From NCBI RefSeq assembly GCF_001894885.1, contig NZ_BCXB01000007.1, positions 62,001 through 126,000 on the forward strand: a stretch of DNA of 64,000 nucleotides. Reading direction: 5' to 3'. This DNA is from Rhodococcus marinonascens NBRC 14363. GTDB taxonomy: Bacteria; Actinomycetota; Actinomycetes; Mycobacteriales; Mycobacteriaceae. Positions within the stretch are counted from its first letter, which is position 1. Each line of letters begins with the position of its first letter. The translations under genes and the position numbers were made by a program. Positions 26,077 through 35,164 of the stretch are shown in pieces. The notes below the pieces were generated by a model, which had not been told where the DNA came from, did no database searches, and saw only the letters and a list, made by a program, of their open reading frames with translations.

Positions 26077-26105
26077 GAGTTCGGTGGTACCGAGTTCGGT
26101 GGTAC
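26077..26105. repeat. Direct repeat of 14 bp after the AroE-like gene
   Basis: GAGTTCGGTGGTAC occurs at 26077-26090 and again at 26092-26105, just after the stop codon of the AroE-like gene and before the thioesterase start. Confidence 0.85.
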
Positions 26106-26118
26106 TAGGGTCGGGGCG

Positions 26119-26580
26119 GTGAAACACGAGGACGCGCCAGCCCTGCCGACCGCCGCCGACTTCCCCGCCCTTTGGCCGGTGCCGACCCGCTGGGAAGACA
26201 ACGACCACTACGGGCACGTCAACAACGTCACCTATTACTCGTACTTCGACACGGCCGTCAACGCCTGGCTGATCACTACGACAGGCACCGACATCCGGGA
26301 TCTTCCCGCCATCGGGGTGGTCGCCGAGACATCCTGCAAATACATCAACGAGTTGACGTTCCCCGAACAGGTGCAGGTGGGGCTGTCCATCGAAAAACTC
26401 GGCACTCGGAGCATCGTGTACGCGCTCGCGATCTTCCGGGAGAACGACGCCGCACTCGAACTCGCTGCCCTAGGCCGTTTCGTCCACGTCTACGTGGACG
26501 CGAAGACCCGGAAGCCAGTGCCGATTCCCCACGAAATACGAAGCGCCGCGACACTACTCGTGGTCCCAGACGCCGAGTAA
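26119..26580 (+). CDS. Hotdog-fold acyl-CoA thioesterase
   Basis: A 153-residue protein of the 4-hydroxybenzoyl-CoA thioesterase group. The signature TRWEDNDHYGHVNNVTYYSYFDTAVNAWL near residues 23-50 carries the catalytic aspartate region typical of this fold. It probably hydrolyses an acyl- or aryl-CoA in the cytoplasm. The GTG start at 26119 follows a short direct repeat after the AroE-like gene, and both are on the plus strand. It is convergent with the phosphotransferase. The actual acyl group cannot be told. Confidence 0.88.
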   Translation: MKHEDAPALPTAADFPALWPVPTRWEDNDHYGHVNNVTYYSYFDTAVNAWLITTTGTDIRDLPAIGVVAETSCKYINELTFPEQVQVGLSIEKLGTRSIVYALAIFRENDAALELAALGRFVHVYVDAKTRKPVPIPHEIRSAATLLVVPDAE

Positions 26581-26602
26581 GCATCCGGTACCATCAGCCG
26601 TG

Positions 26603-27631
26603 TCAGCGCAAGCCCTCGGCCTCCGCTGTGGAAGTGGCACGGGCGATGATCCCATCGATCAGCATGGCAGTAGGTGCGCCGCTCCCAGCCTTGTTCCGGG
26701 GGTCGTCGATCACGCGGCGCAACACGCCTTCGGCAATGATCGCCAACTTCCACAACGCCAGAACGTGCCAATAGCCCACGTGGGTCACGTCGCGCTTGGT
26801 GTCGTGGACATACGCCTCCACGAGTTCCGCACGGGTGGGGAATCCTTCGAGAGTGGACGTCGGGAACGGCCCAGCGACCTCGTCGCCTGCTTCGGGCCAA
26901 TAGGCCAGCAGGGCGCCGACGTCAGCGAGAGGATCTCCCAGGGTGCACAACTCCCAATCGACCACCGCGACGATCTCGCCTTCTTCTGGAGAGGTGATCA
27001 CGTTACTCAGATGGAAGTCGCCGTGCACCAACGACAATTCGGTCTGCTCGGGTATGTTGCGCCGGAGAATGTCTGCCAGTTCCTCGACCGCTGGAACGTC
27101 TCGCGTACGCGACTTCTCCCACTGATCCGCCCATCGCTTCAACTGTCTTGCCGCATAGGGCTTGTGACTGGCCAGATCAACGAGACCGGCGTCGGCGAGG
27201 TCGACGGCATGGATCTTTGCGAGAGTCTTCGGCATCGCGAGCCCCACTGCACGCCTCTGCTCGGGTGTCAGCGTCTCCGCCACGCCGACACCGTCGAGGA
27301 CCGTCCCACCGACATAGCTCATCAGCATGAGCGGCGCGTCGGTCACCTCCGGATCCTCGGTCAGGCCCAGAATTTTTGGAACCGGAACACCAGAGCCTTG
27401 CAGAGAGGACAGAATCCGATGTTCGCGGACCACGTCGTGTGCCGATGCAAGCAGATGCCCGAGCGGCGGCCGCCGCAGCACCCACCGTCCTCCACCCGCG
27501 TCACTGACCGCGTATGTGAGATTCGATTGACCGTTGCCGATCCTCTCGAAACTCAGCGGCGCGATCGCTCCCACACCGAGTCCGGTAATCCACGCGGATA
27601 CGGCATCGTCATTCAGCCCCACAGCATTCAC
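26603..27631 (-). CDS. Aminoglycoside phosphotransferase-family kinase (ACAD10-like)
   Basis: A 342-residue kinase-fold protein. Motifs are the nucleotide region GNGQSNLTYAVSDAGGGRWVLRRPP, the Brenner-type catalytic loop LVHGDFHLSNVI around residues 200-211, and the metal aspartate in VAVVDWELCTLGDPLADVG. Proteins of this type in mycolata are related to the kinase part of ACAD10 and are often encoded near acyl-CoA dehydrogenases, acting on hydroxyacyl-CoA; aminoglycoside resistance is unlikely. The GTG at 27631 lacks a clear ribosome site. No tight operon partner is visible. Confidence 0.88.
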   Translation of the reverse strand: MNAVGLNDDAVSAWITGLGVGAIAPLSFERIGNGQSNLTYAVSDAGGGRWVLRRPPLGHLLASAHDVVREHRILSSLQGSGVPVPKILGLTEDPEVTDAPLMLMSYVGGTVLDGVGVAETLTPEQRRAVGLAMPKTLAKIHAVDLADAGLVDLASHKPYAARQLKRWADQWEKSRTRDVPAVEELADILRRNIPEQTELSLVHGDFHLSNVITSPEEGEIVAVVDWELCTLGDPLADVGALLAYWPEAGDEVAGPFPTSTLEGFPTRAELVEAYVHDTKRDVTHVGYWHVLALWKLAIIAEGVLRRVIDDPRNKAGSGAPTAMLIDGIIARATSTAEAEGLR

Positions 27632-27742
27632 GGCCTAGATGCTAACCTCTACCGCCCCCGATGGAGAGTTGACCCGTCCGCCGCAAGTGTGGCCCTGGCC
27701 CGACGGCAGTAAACTGCTGCGGCGGCCGCACATGACAAGTGG

Positions 27743-28213
27743 CTACTGCCCAGTCAGTCTTTCGAGCAACGGCGCCATGCGCGGTCCCACGAGTTCCCGC
27801 ATCACCAGCGCCATGTTGGTGCGCTCGACACCAGGAATCTTGAGGATCTGACCCGCAAGCCGATACAGGTCGTCGCCGTCGCGGGCCACGACCCGCACCG
27901 ACAGGTCGACCTCCCCGGTCATACCCGACACCTCCACCACCTCGGGAATGCCGGCCAGCGCTTCCACCACTTCGTCGAGTCGGTGCTGGTCCACCCGGGT
28001 GGCCACATAGGCGGCGAGCGGATAGCCCAGCGCCCTCGGGTCGATCAGCCGGTCGAACGAACCAAGGGCACCTGCCGCTTCCCATCTCGACAACCTTGCC
28101 TGGACCGTATTGCGGGACAGTCCGAGGCGCTGCGCCAGCTCCACACCCGTCGCGCGAGGATTCTCGGACAGCTGCAGCAACAACCTGGCGTCGGTGGCAT
28201 CCAAATTGGTCAT
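27743..28213 (-). CDS. Lrp/AsnC-family regulator, BkdR-like
   Basis: A 156-residue regulator with an N-terminal helix-turn-helix (DARLLLQLSENPRATGVELAQRLGLSRNTVQARLSRWE) and a C-terminal RAM ligand domain (SGMTGEVDLSVRVVARDGDDLYRL). It is divergent from the bkdABC operon, so control by branched-chain amino acids or keto acids is likely. The ATG at 28213 fits the family length; the frame is open to 28411 and an ATG at 28255 is an alternative. No ribosome site is seen at 28213, and palindromes overlap this start, suggesting autoregulation or a leaderless start. Confidence 0.9.
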   Translation of the reverse strand: MTNLDATDARLLLQLSENPRATGVELAQRLGLSRNTVQARLSRWEAAGALGSFDRLIDPRALGYPLAAYVATRVDQHRLDEVVEALAGIPEVVEVSGMTGEVDLSVRVVARDGDDLYRLAGQILKIPGVERTNMALVMRELVGPRMAPLLERLTGQ

Positions 28214-28240
28214 ATGACGCAGTATGACACCTGTGGTGTC
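28208..28240. promoter_or_regulatory. Palindrome cluster at the Lrp-type regulator start, operator candidate
   Basis: Three overlapping symmetries are visible: the perfect palindrome GTCATATGAC at 28209-28218, GTCATA and TATGAC as an 8-base-spaced inverted repeat (28209-28228), and GACACC-tgt-GGTGTC at 28226-28240. They cover the start codon of the Lrp-type gene and lie 158-190 bases upstream of bkdA, a fitting place for an Lrp-family operator. Confidence 0.55.
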
Positions 28241-28397
28241 GGTATCGTTGAGCATTCTGCTCGATACGGACGGTGCCGCTTGCGCATTTCGCGTTCTCGT
28301 GGATGCTGTGAAGTAGGACACACAATTGCCCCGACCGCAGTACACGGCTTCCGCGGACCCACAAGGTTCCCGGACCCGTAAAAGCGAGGTGAATCCG

Positions 28398-29522
28398 ATG
28401 GTCGACAACATTGCTTATCCGGTCCAGCTCATCCAGCCTGACGGCCGACGGGTCTGGAGACCTGACTACGCCGGCCTGGTCCGTGACATCGGGCCGCAGC
28501 AACTGCGCGGCCTGTACGAGGATCTCGTTGTCACCCGCCGGATTGACGTCGAGGCGACCGCCTTGCAACGGCAGGGCGAACTGGGATTGTGGGCGCCCAT
28601 GCTCGGCCAGGAAGCCGCACAGGTCGGCTCGGCGCGCGCGCTCCGCCCCGATGACTATGCGTTCACGAGCTATCGCGAGCATGCCGTCGCCTACTGCCGC
28701 GGCGTGGATCCAGCCGTGATGACCCGAATGTGGCGTGGGTGTGCCCATTCCGCCTGGGATCCGCGCGAGTTCAACCTCACCAACCCCGCGATCGTCGTCG
28801 GCTCCCAGGGACTGCATGCCACCGGGTACGCGATCGGCGCCCATCTGGACGGTGCGGAGATCGCCACCATCGCCTACTTCGGCGACGGTGCGACCAGTCA
28901 GGGTGACATCGCCGAAGCCCTCGGTTTCTCGATGAGCTTCAACGCGCCGGTCGTGTTCTTCTGCCAGAACAATCAGTGGGCGATCAGCGAACCGGTACAC
29001 CTCCAGAGTCCCGCGCCGATCGCGCAGCGCGCCGCCGGATACGGCATGCCCGCAATTCGGGTGGACGGCAACGACGTTCTCGCCGTCCTGGCAGTGACCC
29101 GCCAGGCCACCCAGCGCGCCAGGGAGGGCGGCGGACCTACGTTCGTCGAGGCCATCACCTACCGCATGGGTCCTCACACGACCTCGGACGATCCGACCCG
29201 ATACCGGTCGGCAGCGGAGACCGAGGCATGGAAGGCCCGCGACCCGATCGACCGGGTCCGGCGACTGCTCGACCAGGAGGGACTGCTCGACGAGACGTTC
29301 CTCGCACAGGTCCAGGCCGCCTCCGACCGCACCGCAGCGCGACTGCGTTCAGGGACGATCGACGCACCCGATCCAGCACCGCTCGATCTGTTCGACAACG
29401 TCTATTCCGCCGACCATCCGCTCATCAACGAGGAGCGCGAGCAGTATGCCGCGTATCTCGCAGGCTTCGCCGAAACCGAGGAAACCGCGGGCTTCGCCCG
29501 CACGGAGGAGTTGCTGTCATGA
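28398..29522 (+). CDS. bkdA: Branched-chain 2-oxoacid dehydrogenase E1 alpha subunit
   Basis: A 374-residue thiamine diphosphate-dependent E1 alpha subunit. It shows the ThDP-binding run AYFGDGATSQGDIAEALGFSMSFNAPVVFFCQNNQWAIS around residues 156-195 and the phosphorylation-loop-like YRMGPHTTSDDPTRYR. The complex decarboxylates the keto acids of valine, leucine and isoleucine to acyl-CoA. The ATG at 28398 has AGGTGA upstream. Its stop overlaps the bkdB start (ATGA). The long antisense frame over this gene is a shadow. Confidence 0.95.
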   Translation: MVDNIAYPVQLIQPDGRRVWRPDYAGLVRDIGPQQLRGLYEDLVVTRRIDVEATALQRQGELGLWAPMLGQEAAQVGSARALRPDDYAFTSYREHAVAYCRGVDPAVMTRMWRGCAHSAWDPREFNLTNPAIVVGSQGLHATGYAIGAHLDGAEIATIAYFGDGATSQGDIAEALGFSMSFNAPVVFFCQNNQWAISEPVHLQSPAPIAQRAAGYGMPAIRVDGNDVLAVLAVTRQATQRAREGGGPTFVEAITYRMGPHTTSDDPTRYRSAAETEAWKARDPIDRVRRLLDQEGLLDETFLAQVQAASDRTAARLRSGTIDAPDPAPLDLFDNVYSADHPLINEEREQYAAYLAGFAETEETAGFARTEELLS

Positions 29523-30502
29523 CCACCACGACGATGTCGCTGGGCGCAGCGCTCAACGCCGGACTGCGACGCGCACTCGAACACGACCGGAAGGTCGTGA
29601 TCATGGGTGAGGACGTCGGGCGCCTGGGTGGGGTCTTCCGCGTCACCGACACGCTGCAGAAGGACTTCGGGGACAACCGCGTCATCGACACACCGCTGGC
29701 CGAGTCCGGGATCGTCGGCACGGCGTTCGGCATGGCCTTACGCGGCTATCGGCCCGTCTGCGAAATTCAGTTCGACGGCTTCGTGTATCCCGCGTTCGAC
29801 CAGATCGTGACGCAGGTGGCCAAGATCCATTACCGCACTCGGGGCCAAGTCACCGTGCCCCTCACAATCCGAATTCCCTACGGCGGCGGCATCGGGGCGG
29901 TCGAGCATCACTCAGAATCGCCGGAGGCGTACTTCGCACACACCGCCGGACTGCGTGTCGTGAGCCCCAGCAACCCGGCAGATGCGTTCCACATGATCCA
30001 GCAGTCCGTCGCGGCGGACGACCCTGTGGTGTTCTTCGAACCCAAACGGCGTTACTGGGACAAGGCCGAGTTCGACCCGAACGCCGAACCGGACCTCCCC
30101 CTGCATCGAGCGCGCGTGGTCCACGAGGGAGCGGACGCCACGATCGTCGTGTACGGCTCCGTCGTACCGACGGCCCTGTCAGCCGCAAGAATTGCGGCGG
30201 ACGAGGGGCATTCGCTCGAGGTGATAGACCTGCGCTCGATTTCCCCGATCGACTTCGACACCATCGAGGACTCGGTCCGCAAGACCGGAAGGCTTGTCGT
30301 CGCGCACGAGGCACCCACGTTCCTCGGTCTCGGCGCTGAGATCGCCGCTCGCATCTCCGAGCGGTGCTTCTACCGACTCGACGCACCGGTCCTACGGGTC
30401 GGCGGATTCGACATCCCCTATCCCCCTGCCCGGCTGGAACTGCACCATCTGCCCGAAGTCGACCGCATACTGGACGCCGTCGATCGCAGCCTGGCAGCCT
30501 GA
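29519..30502 (+). CDS. bkdB: Branched-chain 2-oxoacid dehydrogenase E1 beta subunit
   Basis: A 327-residue E1 beta subunit, partner of the preceding alpha subunit. Typical motifs are VIMGEDVGRLGGVFRVT near residue 26, DTPLAESGIVGTAFGMAL, EIQFDGFVYPAFDQIV, RIPYGGGIGAVEHHSESPEA and the C-terminal domain VVAHEAPTFLGLGAEIAA. The start overlaps the bkdA stop by four bases, so the subunits are translated together. Length is normal. Confidence 0.95.
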   Translation: MTTTTMSLGAALNAGLRRALEHDRKVVIMGEDVGRLGGVFRVTDTLQKDFGDNRVIDTPLAESGIVGTAFGMALRGYRPVCEIQFDGFVYPAFDQIVTQVAKIHYRTRGQVTVPLTIRIPYGGGIGAVEHHSESPEAYFAHTAGLRVVSPSNPADAFHMIQQSVAADDPVVFFEPKRRYWDKAEFDPNAEPDLPLHRARVVHEGADATIVVYGSVVPTALSAARIAADEGHSLEVIDLRSISPIDFDTIEDSVRKTGRLVVAHEAPTFLGLGAEIAARISERCFYRLDAPVLRVGGFDIPYPPARLELHHLPEVDRILDAVDRSLAA

Positions 30503-30531
30503 CCACCACCGTCCGACGAGAGGAACTGTCC

Positions 30532-31779
30532 GTGGCACAGGAATTCCGCCTTCCGGATCTCGGCGAAGGACTGACGGAGGCCGAACTTGTCTCCTGGACC
30601 GTTGAGGTCGGCCAGACAATCGAACTCAACCAGGTCGTCGGAGAGGTCGAGACGGCAAAGGCCCTGGTCGAGTTGCCGTCGCCGTACGCGGGGGTCGTGG
30701 AGGAACTGCTCGTTCCCGTGGGTAGCACGGTGCCGGTGGGCACGCCGATCATCCGGATCGCGACGGATACGGGCAACGAAACTCAGGCCGACACTCCCGT
30801 CCTGGTGGGGTACGGGCCCGTGGCGGCCGCCGTGAGCAAGCGCGCACGGCGAAGAAGCGTCCCGCCTCCTGAATCGGACACTGCGCCGTCTAGCACTGCG
30901 CCGGCGAGCACCGCGCCGCCGAAAGAGCGTGCCGCCGCATCCCCCTCGGCCCGCGTTGCTGCGCGCGAGCTGGGGGTCGATCTCTCCGCCGTCGCCGGAA
31001 CCGGACCGTCCGGGGCGGTGACTCGGGACGACGTGCAGGCCTATGCCGAATCACCCCGACCCGCACCGGTGTCGTCCGACCGCGAAACCCGCACCCCGAT
31101 TCGCAGTGTTCGAAAGCAGACGGCGGCAGCGGTGGTCCGTAGCGCGTTCACCGCACCGCACGTCACCGAATTCGTGACCGTCGACGTGACGCGATCGGTG
31201 GAACTACTCGAGCGCCTGCGGAAACTCCCCGAATTCGAGGGACTGCCGCTGACAGCGCTCAGCCTCGTTTCGAAGGCGATGATCGTCGCCCTACGCGAGA
31301 ACCCGAGCCTCAACGCCTCCTGGGACGAAGAGAATCAGGAAATCGTCACAAAGCACTACGTCAATCTCGGGATCGCCGCAGCGACCCCGCGGGGCCTGGT
31401 GGTCCCACATATGAAGGACGCGCAGTCGCTGAGTCTGCTCGAACTGTGCCGTGCGATCACCGAACTCACCGCGGCCGCGCGAAGCGGCAAAATCGAGGCC
31501 GCGCAACTCACCGGAGGAACGGTGTCGATCACCAATGTCGGAGTGTTCGGCGTCGATACCGGCACCCCGATCCTCAATCCCGGCGAATCGGCGATTCTGT
31601 GCCTGGGCAGCATCACGAAACGGCCGTGGGTCCACGAAGACGAGTTGGCGGTGCGGTGGGTAACCACCCTGAGCGTGTCATTCGACCATCGGGTGGTCGA
31701 CGGTGAGCAGGGATCGAAGTTCCTGGCGTCCATGGCCTCGATGCTGCGCGATCCCGCCGAGCTGCTTGCACACCTCTGA
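30532..31779 (+). CDS. bkdC: Branched-chain 2-oxoacid dehydrogenase E2 (dihydrolipoamide acyltransferase)
   Basis: A 415-residue E2 core protein. The lipoyl domain spans residues 1-80 with the lipoylated lysine K43 in VGEVETAKALVELPS; a Pro/Ala/Ser linker and an E1/E3-binding domain (SARVAARELGVDLSAVAGTG) follow, then the catalytic domain with SFDHRVVDGEQGSKF near the C-terminus. The GTG at 30532 has GAGAGGAAC upstream, 29 bp after bkdB. The E3 lipoamide dehydrogenase is not encoded here and is presumably shared from elsewhere. Confidence 0.95.
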   Translation: MAQEFRLPDLGEGLTEAELVSWTVEVGQTIELNQVVGEVETAKALVELPSPYAGVVEELLVPVGSTVPVGTPIIRIATDTGNETQADTPVLVGYGPVAAAVSKRARRRSVPPPESDTAPSSTAPASTAPPKERAAASPSARVAARELGVDLSAVAGTGPSGAVTRDDVQAYAESPRPAPVSSDRETRTPIRSVRKQTAAAVVRSAFTAPHVTEFVTVDVTRSVELLERLRKLPEFEGLPLTALSLVSKAMIVALRENPSLNASWDEENQEIVTKHYVNLGIAAATPRGLVVPHMKDAQSLSLLELCRAITELTAAARSGKIEAAQLTGGTVSITNVGVFGVDTGTPILNPGESAILCLGSITKRPWVHEDELAVRWVTTLSVSFDHRVVDGEQGSKFLASMASMLRDPAELLAHL

Positions 31780-31799
31780 ATCTCGGTACGTTTGGTCGG

Positions 31800-33026
31800 G
31801 TGAGTAATTCCCCGACCAAGACGGTCACCAAGCGGGCAGAGGTGAGCGAATCGCTTCGACGTGCCCGGGTAGCGACGTTCGCACTGTTCGGAACCTGCGG
31901 GTTCCTGTTCGGCATGTGGGTTGTACACATCCCGGCGATCGAAGCCCAGACCGGGATCAGCCACGCCACTCTCGGCACCCTGCTGCTGATGCTGGGTGCC
32001 GGTGCGATCTGCGGCATGCAACTGTCTGTTCCGCTCGCCCACCGGGTCGGCAGCGGGCGCACCGCGATCATCGCGGGAGTGGTTCTATCGATCACAACGG
32101 CCGGACCAGGGCTTGCCACCGAGGGCTGGCAATTGGGACTCGCCCTCGTCGTGTTCGGCTTCGCCACCGGCGCGCTGGACGTGTCGATGAACTCTCAGGC
32201 AGTAGAGGTCGAAAGGTGCTACCGGCGGCCCATCATGGCGGCGTTCCATGCCCTGTTCTCGGTGGGCGGCGTCGCGGGAGCGCTGCTCGGGGCAGCGACA
32301 CTGGCCGCGGGATGGTCGCCACTGACGGCGCTTCTCCTCGCCGGCGGTATCGGCATCGTGGCGGTCACCGCAATCTCACGATGGGTGGTGCGTGGCCCCG
32401 GACGCCGACCCGACAAGTCCGCTACTCGCAAGAAGGCGAAGGGACGACTGTCGACACGGGTGCTGCTGCTCGGGGGCATCGCGTTTGCGCTCATGCTGTC
32501 GGAGGGTGTCGCGAACGACTGGAGCGCGCTGCAGGTCAAGGAGCATCTCGGTACATCGGAGTCTGTCGCCGCCCTCGCGTTCGGTGCCTTCTCGGTGATG
32601 ATGACGGTGGGCCGGTTCACCGCGGACCGTGTGAGCGGCGCTTTCGGACCCGTCGCCGTGATCCGCTACGGGATGTTGATCGCGGCCACGGGAATCCTGA
32701 TCATTGTGACCTCGGGGTTACTCGCGCTCACGATCGTCGGCTGGGCACTGTTCGGCTTGGGATTGTCGGGCAGCCTCCCACAGATCTTCACCGCTGCGGG
32801 CAACCTCGGCTCCGACTCCGCGGGTGCCAACATGTCTCGGGTGGTCACGCTCGGGTACGTGGGATTTCTCTCGGGACCGGCCGTAATGGGCTGGATCTCC
32901 CAGGTGATTCCCCTCACCACCGCGATGGCGGTCCCGCTGGTGTGCACCCTCATCGTCGCTGCGTGCGCGGGTGCCGCGCGGAGCACGACGGCCACCGTTG
33001 ACCAGTATCACAGCGCCCTCTCCTGA
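31800..33026 (+). CDS. MFS transporter
   Basis: A 408-residue membrane protein with about twelve hydrophobic segments and a central polar loop (RGPGRRPDKSATRKKAKGR) between the halves. Its start (FALFGTCGFLFGMWVVHIPAIEAQTGIS) resembles the YbjJ-type branch of the major facilitator superfamily. The GTG start at 31800 is 20 bp after bkdC, so it may be co-transcribed with the bkd genes and move a related small acid, but this is a guess. No substrate can be read from the sequence. Confidence 0.85.
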   Translation: MSNSPTKTVTKRAEVSESLRRARVATFALFGTCGFLFGMWVVHIPAIEAQTGISHATLGTLLLMLGAGAICGMQLSVPLAHRVGSGRTAIIAGVVLSITTAGPGLATEGWQLGLALVVFGFATGALDVSMNSQAVEVERCYRRPIMAAFHALFSVGGVAGALLGAATLAAGWSPLTALLLAGGIGIVAVTAISRWVVRGPGRRPDKSATRKKAKGRLSTRVLLLGGIAFALMLSEGVANDWSALQVKEHLGTSESVAALAFGAFSVMMTVGRFTADRVSGAFGPVAVIRYGMLIAATGILIIVTSGLLALTIVGWALFGLGLSGSLPQIFTAAGNLGSDSAGANMSRVVTLGYVGFLSGPAVMGWISQVIPLTTAMAVPLVCTLIVAACAGAARSTTATVDQYHSALS

Positions 33027-33058
33027 TTCGCTCAGGATCGGTTGGCAGACTGGACTCC

Positions 33059-33691
33059 GTGATCATTTCCACCAGTTCGCTGCGTCGCAGCGTCCATCGC
33101 CTCGCGGTCGCCGCCGCGGGTGCGGTATCGCTGGGCGCCCTGTATCTCGTCCGCCCCTCGTCGTCGGCGCTGATGTTCCCGGAAGCCCTGCACCCCGTGG
33201 CTGTCCCGGTAATCGACGCCATCGATATCACAGCCATACTCGCGGTGACGGTAGTCCTTTCCGTCGTCTCGATGATGCGAAAACTCCCGTATGGGATCGG
33301 CGCGGTACTGGTGCTCTCTCTCGGTGCGAATCTCACCGGTGCGGCGGTCCGGGCGTGGGCCTCGGACACCGCTCCCGCACTGCTGCCGAGCGGACACATC
33401 GTCGCTTTCGCAGCTCTGTGCGGATCGGCGCTGCTGGTGGCGGCACCCCGCTTCCGACCGGTCATCTCGGGCCTCGGATTCGCCGGCCTCCTCGGTGTTG
33501 CAGGCGCTTCTGCAATGGTCGAACCGATCAGCGTCTTCGGAATCGCGGCGAGCCTGGTAATCGCGGCGATCTGGTGGGCGCTCGCGTCGACCCTGATGCT
33601 GTATTCCCCAGTTGCCGCCGAACGAGAAGAGCGACGGCCCGACACCGCGGCCATCGCCTTCTCTCGCCACAACGGCAATATCCGCTTTTAG
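33059..33691 (+). CDS. Hypothetical membrane protein
   Basis: A 210-residue protein with about five hydrophobic segments (LAVAAAGAVSLGALYLV, ITAILAVTVVLSVVSMM, IVAFAALCGSALLVAA). A stretch LLPSGHIVAFAALCGSALL near residue 115 recalls the PSGH motif of PAP2 phosphatases, but the other PAP2 motifs are not seen. The GTG at 33059 lies 32 bp after the MFS gene. I do not recognise the family with certainty. Confidence 0.7.
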   Translation: MIISTSSLRRSVHRLAVAAAGAVSLGALYLVRPSSSALMFPEALHPVAVPVIDAIDITAILAVTVVLSVVSMMRKLPYGIGAVLVLSLGANLTGAAVRAWASDTAPALLPSGHIVAFAALCGSALLVAAPRFRPVISGLGFAGLLGVAGASAMVEPISVFGIAASLVIAAIWWALASTLMLYSPVAAEREERRPDTAAIAFSRHNGNIRF

Positions 33692-33739
33692 GTCGGCGAC
33701 GGTGAGCCTGCACCACCGGAGTCGACCGACTGCAGCGAA

Positions 33740-35164
33740 CTACAGCGCTTTGAGTTCCTCGGTGACAGCGGCGACCATTTTCTTCGCGTCTCCGAAGAGC
33801 ATCACTGTGTCATCGGCGAAGAACAGTGGGTTGTCGATCCCGGCGAAGCCGGAGTTCATCGACCGTTTGAGCACAATGACCGACTTCGACTGATCCACAT
33901 TCAGAATCGGCATACCGTGAATCGGACTGGACGGATCGTTGCGGGCGGCGGGGTTGGTGACATCGTTCGCCCCGATCACCAGGGTGACGTCGGTACGAGC
34001 GAACTCGTCGTTGATGTCGTCCATCTCCTTCATCGCGTCGTACTCGACATCCGCTTCGGCAAGGAGGACGTTCATGTGTCCGGGCATTCGGCCGGCGACC
34101 GGGTGGATGGCGTACTTGACCTCGACGCCCTTCGACTCAAGCAGTTTTGCCATGTCCTTGACCGCGTGCTGGGCCTGCGCGACGGCCAACCCGTATCCCG
34201 GGACCACGATCACCTGATTCGCATACGCCATCTGGATGGCCGCGTCCGCCGCCGAGGTGGACTTCGCCGTCTTCACAGTCCCGTCTCCGACCGCCGCGGC
34301 CGCGCCGCCGCCCCCGAATCCACCGGCCACAATCGCCGGAATGGACCGGTTCATCGCCTTCGCCATCAGATTCGTCAGGATTGAACCCGAGGCGCCGACG
34401 ATCATCCCGGCCACGATCATCGCCTGATTGTTCAAGGCCAGACCCGCCGCCGCGGCGGACAGACCTGTGAGGGCGTTGAGCAGGGAGATGACGACGGGCA
34501 TGTCGGCACCGCCGATCGGTAGGACCACCATCAACCCGAGCACCGCGGCCAGGACCAGGATCCCGACGATCCACCACTGACTCGTCGTACCGGTGGGGTC
34601 GATGGCCTTGACCCCGATGACCACTGCGAACGCCACCGCCCCGATCAACAGCACTGCATTCAGCGGTTGCTGGAGTTTCCCTATGCCGATCGGCCGGCCG
34701 GGCAAGGTTTCCTGCAACTTCAAGAACGCGATCACCGATCCCCAGAACGAGATAGACCCGACGATCGCCGCGAACAACGATGCGATCACGATGTGCACCG
34801 TCGGTATTTCCCCGTGCGAGAACGCTGTGAACCCGTCCGAATCCAGGAACTCCGCGTACGCGATCAGGGCGACGGTGCCTCCGCCGACCCCGTTGAAGAG
34901 CGCGACCAGCTGCGGCATCGCCGTCATCTTCGTCCGCAACGCGGGTGGCACACCCAACACCACACCGATCACCAGCCCGGTCACGATCAGGATCCAGTTG
35001 GAGGTATCCCGGATCGAGATCAGGGTGGCGACGACGGCGACGATCATGCCCGCCGCTGCGATCTGATTGCCGCGCACCGCCGTCTTCGGGCCTGTCAGAC
35101 CCATCAGACCGTAGATGAACATCCCGAACGCGATGATGTACAGGACGTTGACCAAGTACTCCAT
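33740..35164 (-). CDS. pntB: NAD(P) transhydrogenase beta subunit
   Basis: A 474-residue subunit with about eight or nine membrane segments in the N-terminal part (VLYIIAFGMFIYGLMGL) and a C-terminal NADP-binding domain (VVPGYGLAVAQAQHAVKDMA, YAIHPVAGRMPGHMNVLLAEA, VIGANDVTNPAARNDPSSPIHGMPIL). With PntAA and PntAB it exchanges hydride between NADH and NADP driven by the proton gradient. The start overlaps the pntAB stop by one base (TAATG). Last gene of the operon. Confidence 0.97.
   Translation of the reverse strand: MEYLVNVLYIIAFGMFIYGLMGLTGPKTAVRGNQIAAAGMIVAVVATLISIRDTSNWILIVTGLVIGVVLGVPPALRTKMTAMPQLVALFNGVGGGTVALIAYAEFLDSDGFTAFSHGEIPTVHIVIASLFAAIVGSISFWGSVIAFLKLQETLPGRPIGIGKLQQPLNAVLLIGAVAFAVVIGVKAIDPTGTTSQWWIVGILVLAAVLGLMVVLPIGGADMPVVISLLNALTGLSAAAAGLALNNQAMIVAGMIVGASGSILTNLMAKAMNRSIPAIVAGGFGGGGAAAAVGDGTVKTAKSTSAADAAIQMAYANQVIVVPGYGLAVAQAQHAVKDMAKLLESKGVEVKYAIHPVAGRMPGHMNVLLAEADVEYDAMKEMDDINDEFARTDVTLVIGANDVTNPAARNDPSSPIHGMPILNVDQSKSVIVLKRSMNSGFAGIDNPLFFADDTVMLFGDAKKMVAAVTEELKAL

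Noticed and set aside
28307..28322. CRP-like half match upstream of bkdA
   Set aside because: The left half TGTGA is fine but the right half is ACACA, and the Lrp-type palindromes explain the region better.
27642..29177. 511-codon open frame on the minus strand
   Set aside because: It is antisense to bkdA and overlaps the Lrp-type gene. The translated product resembles no family and reflects third-position GC bias.
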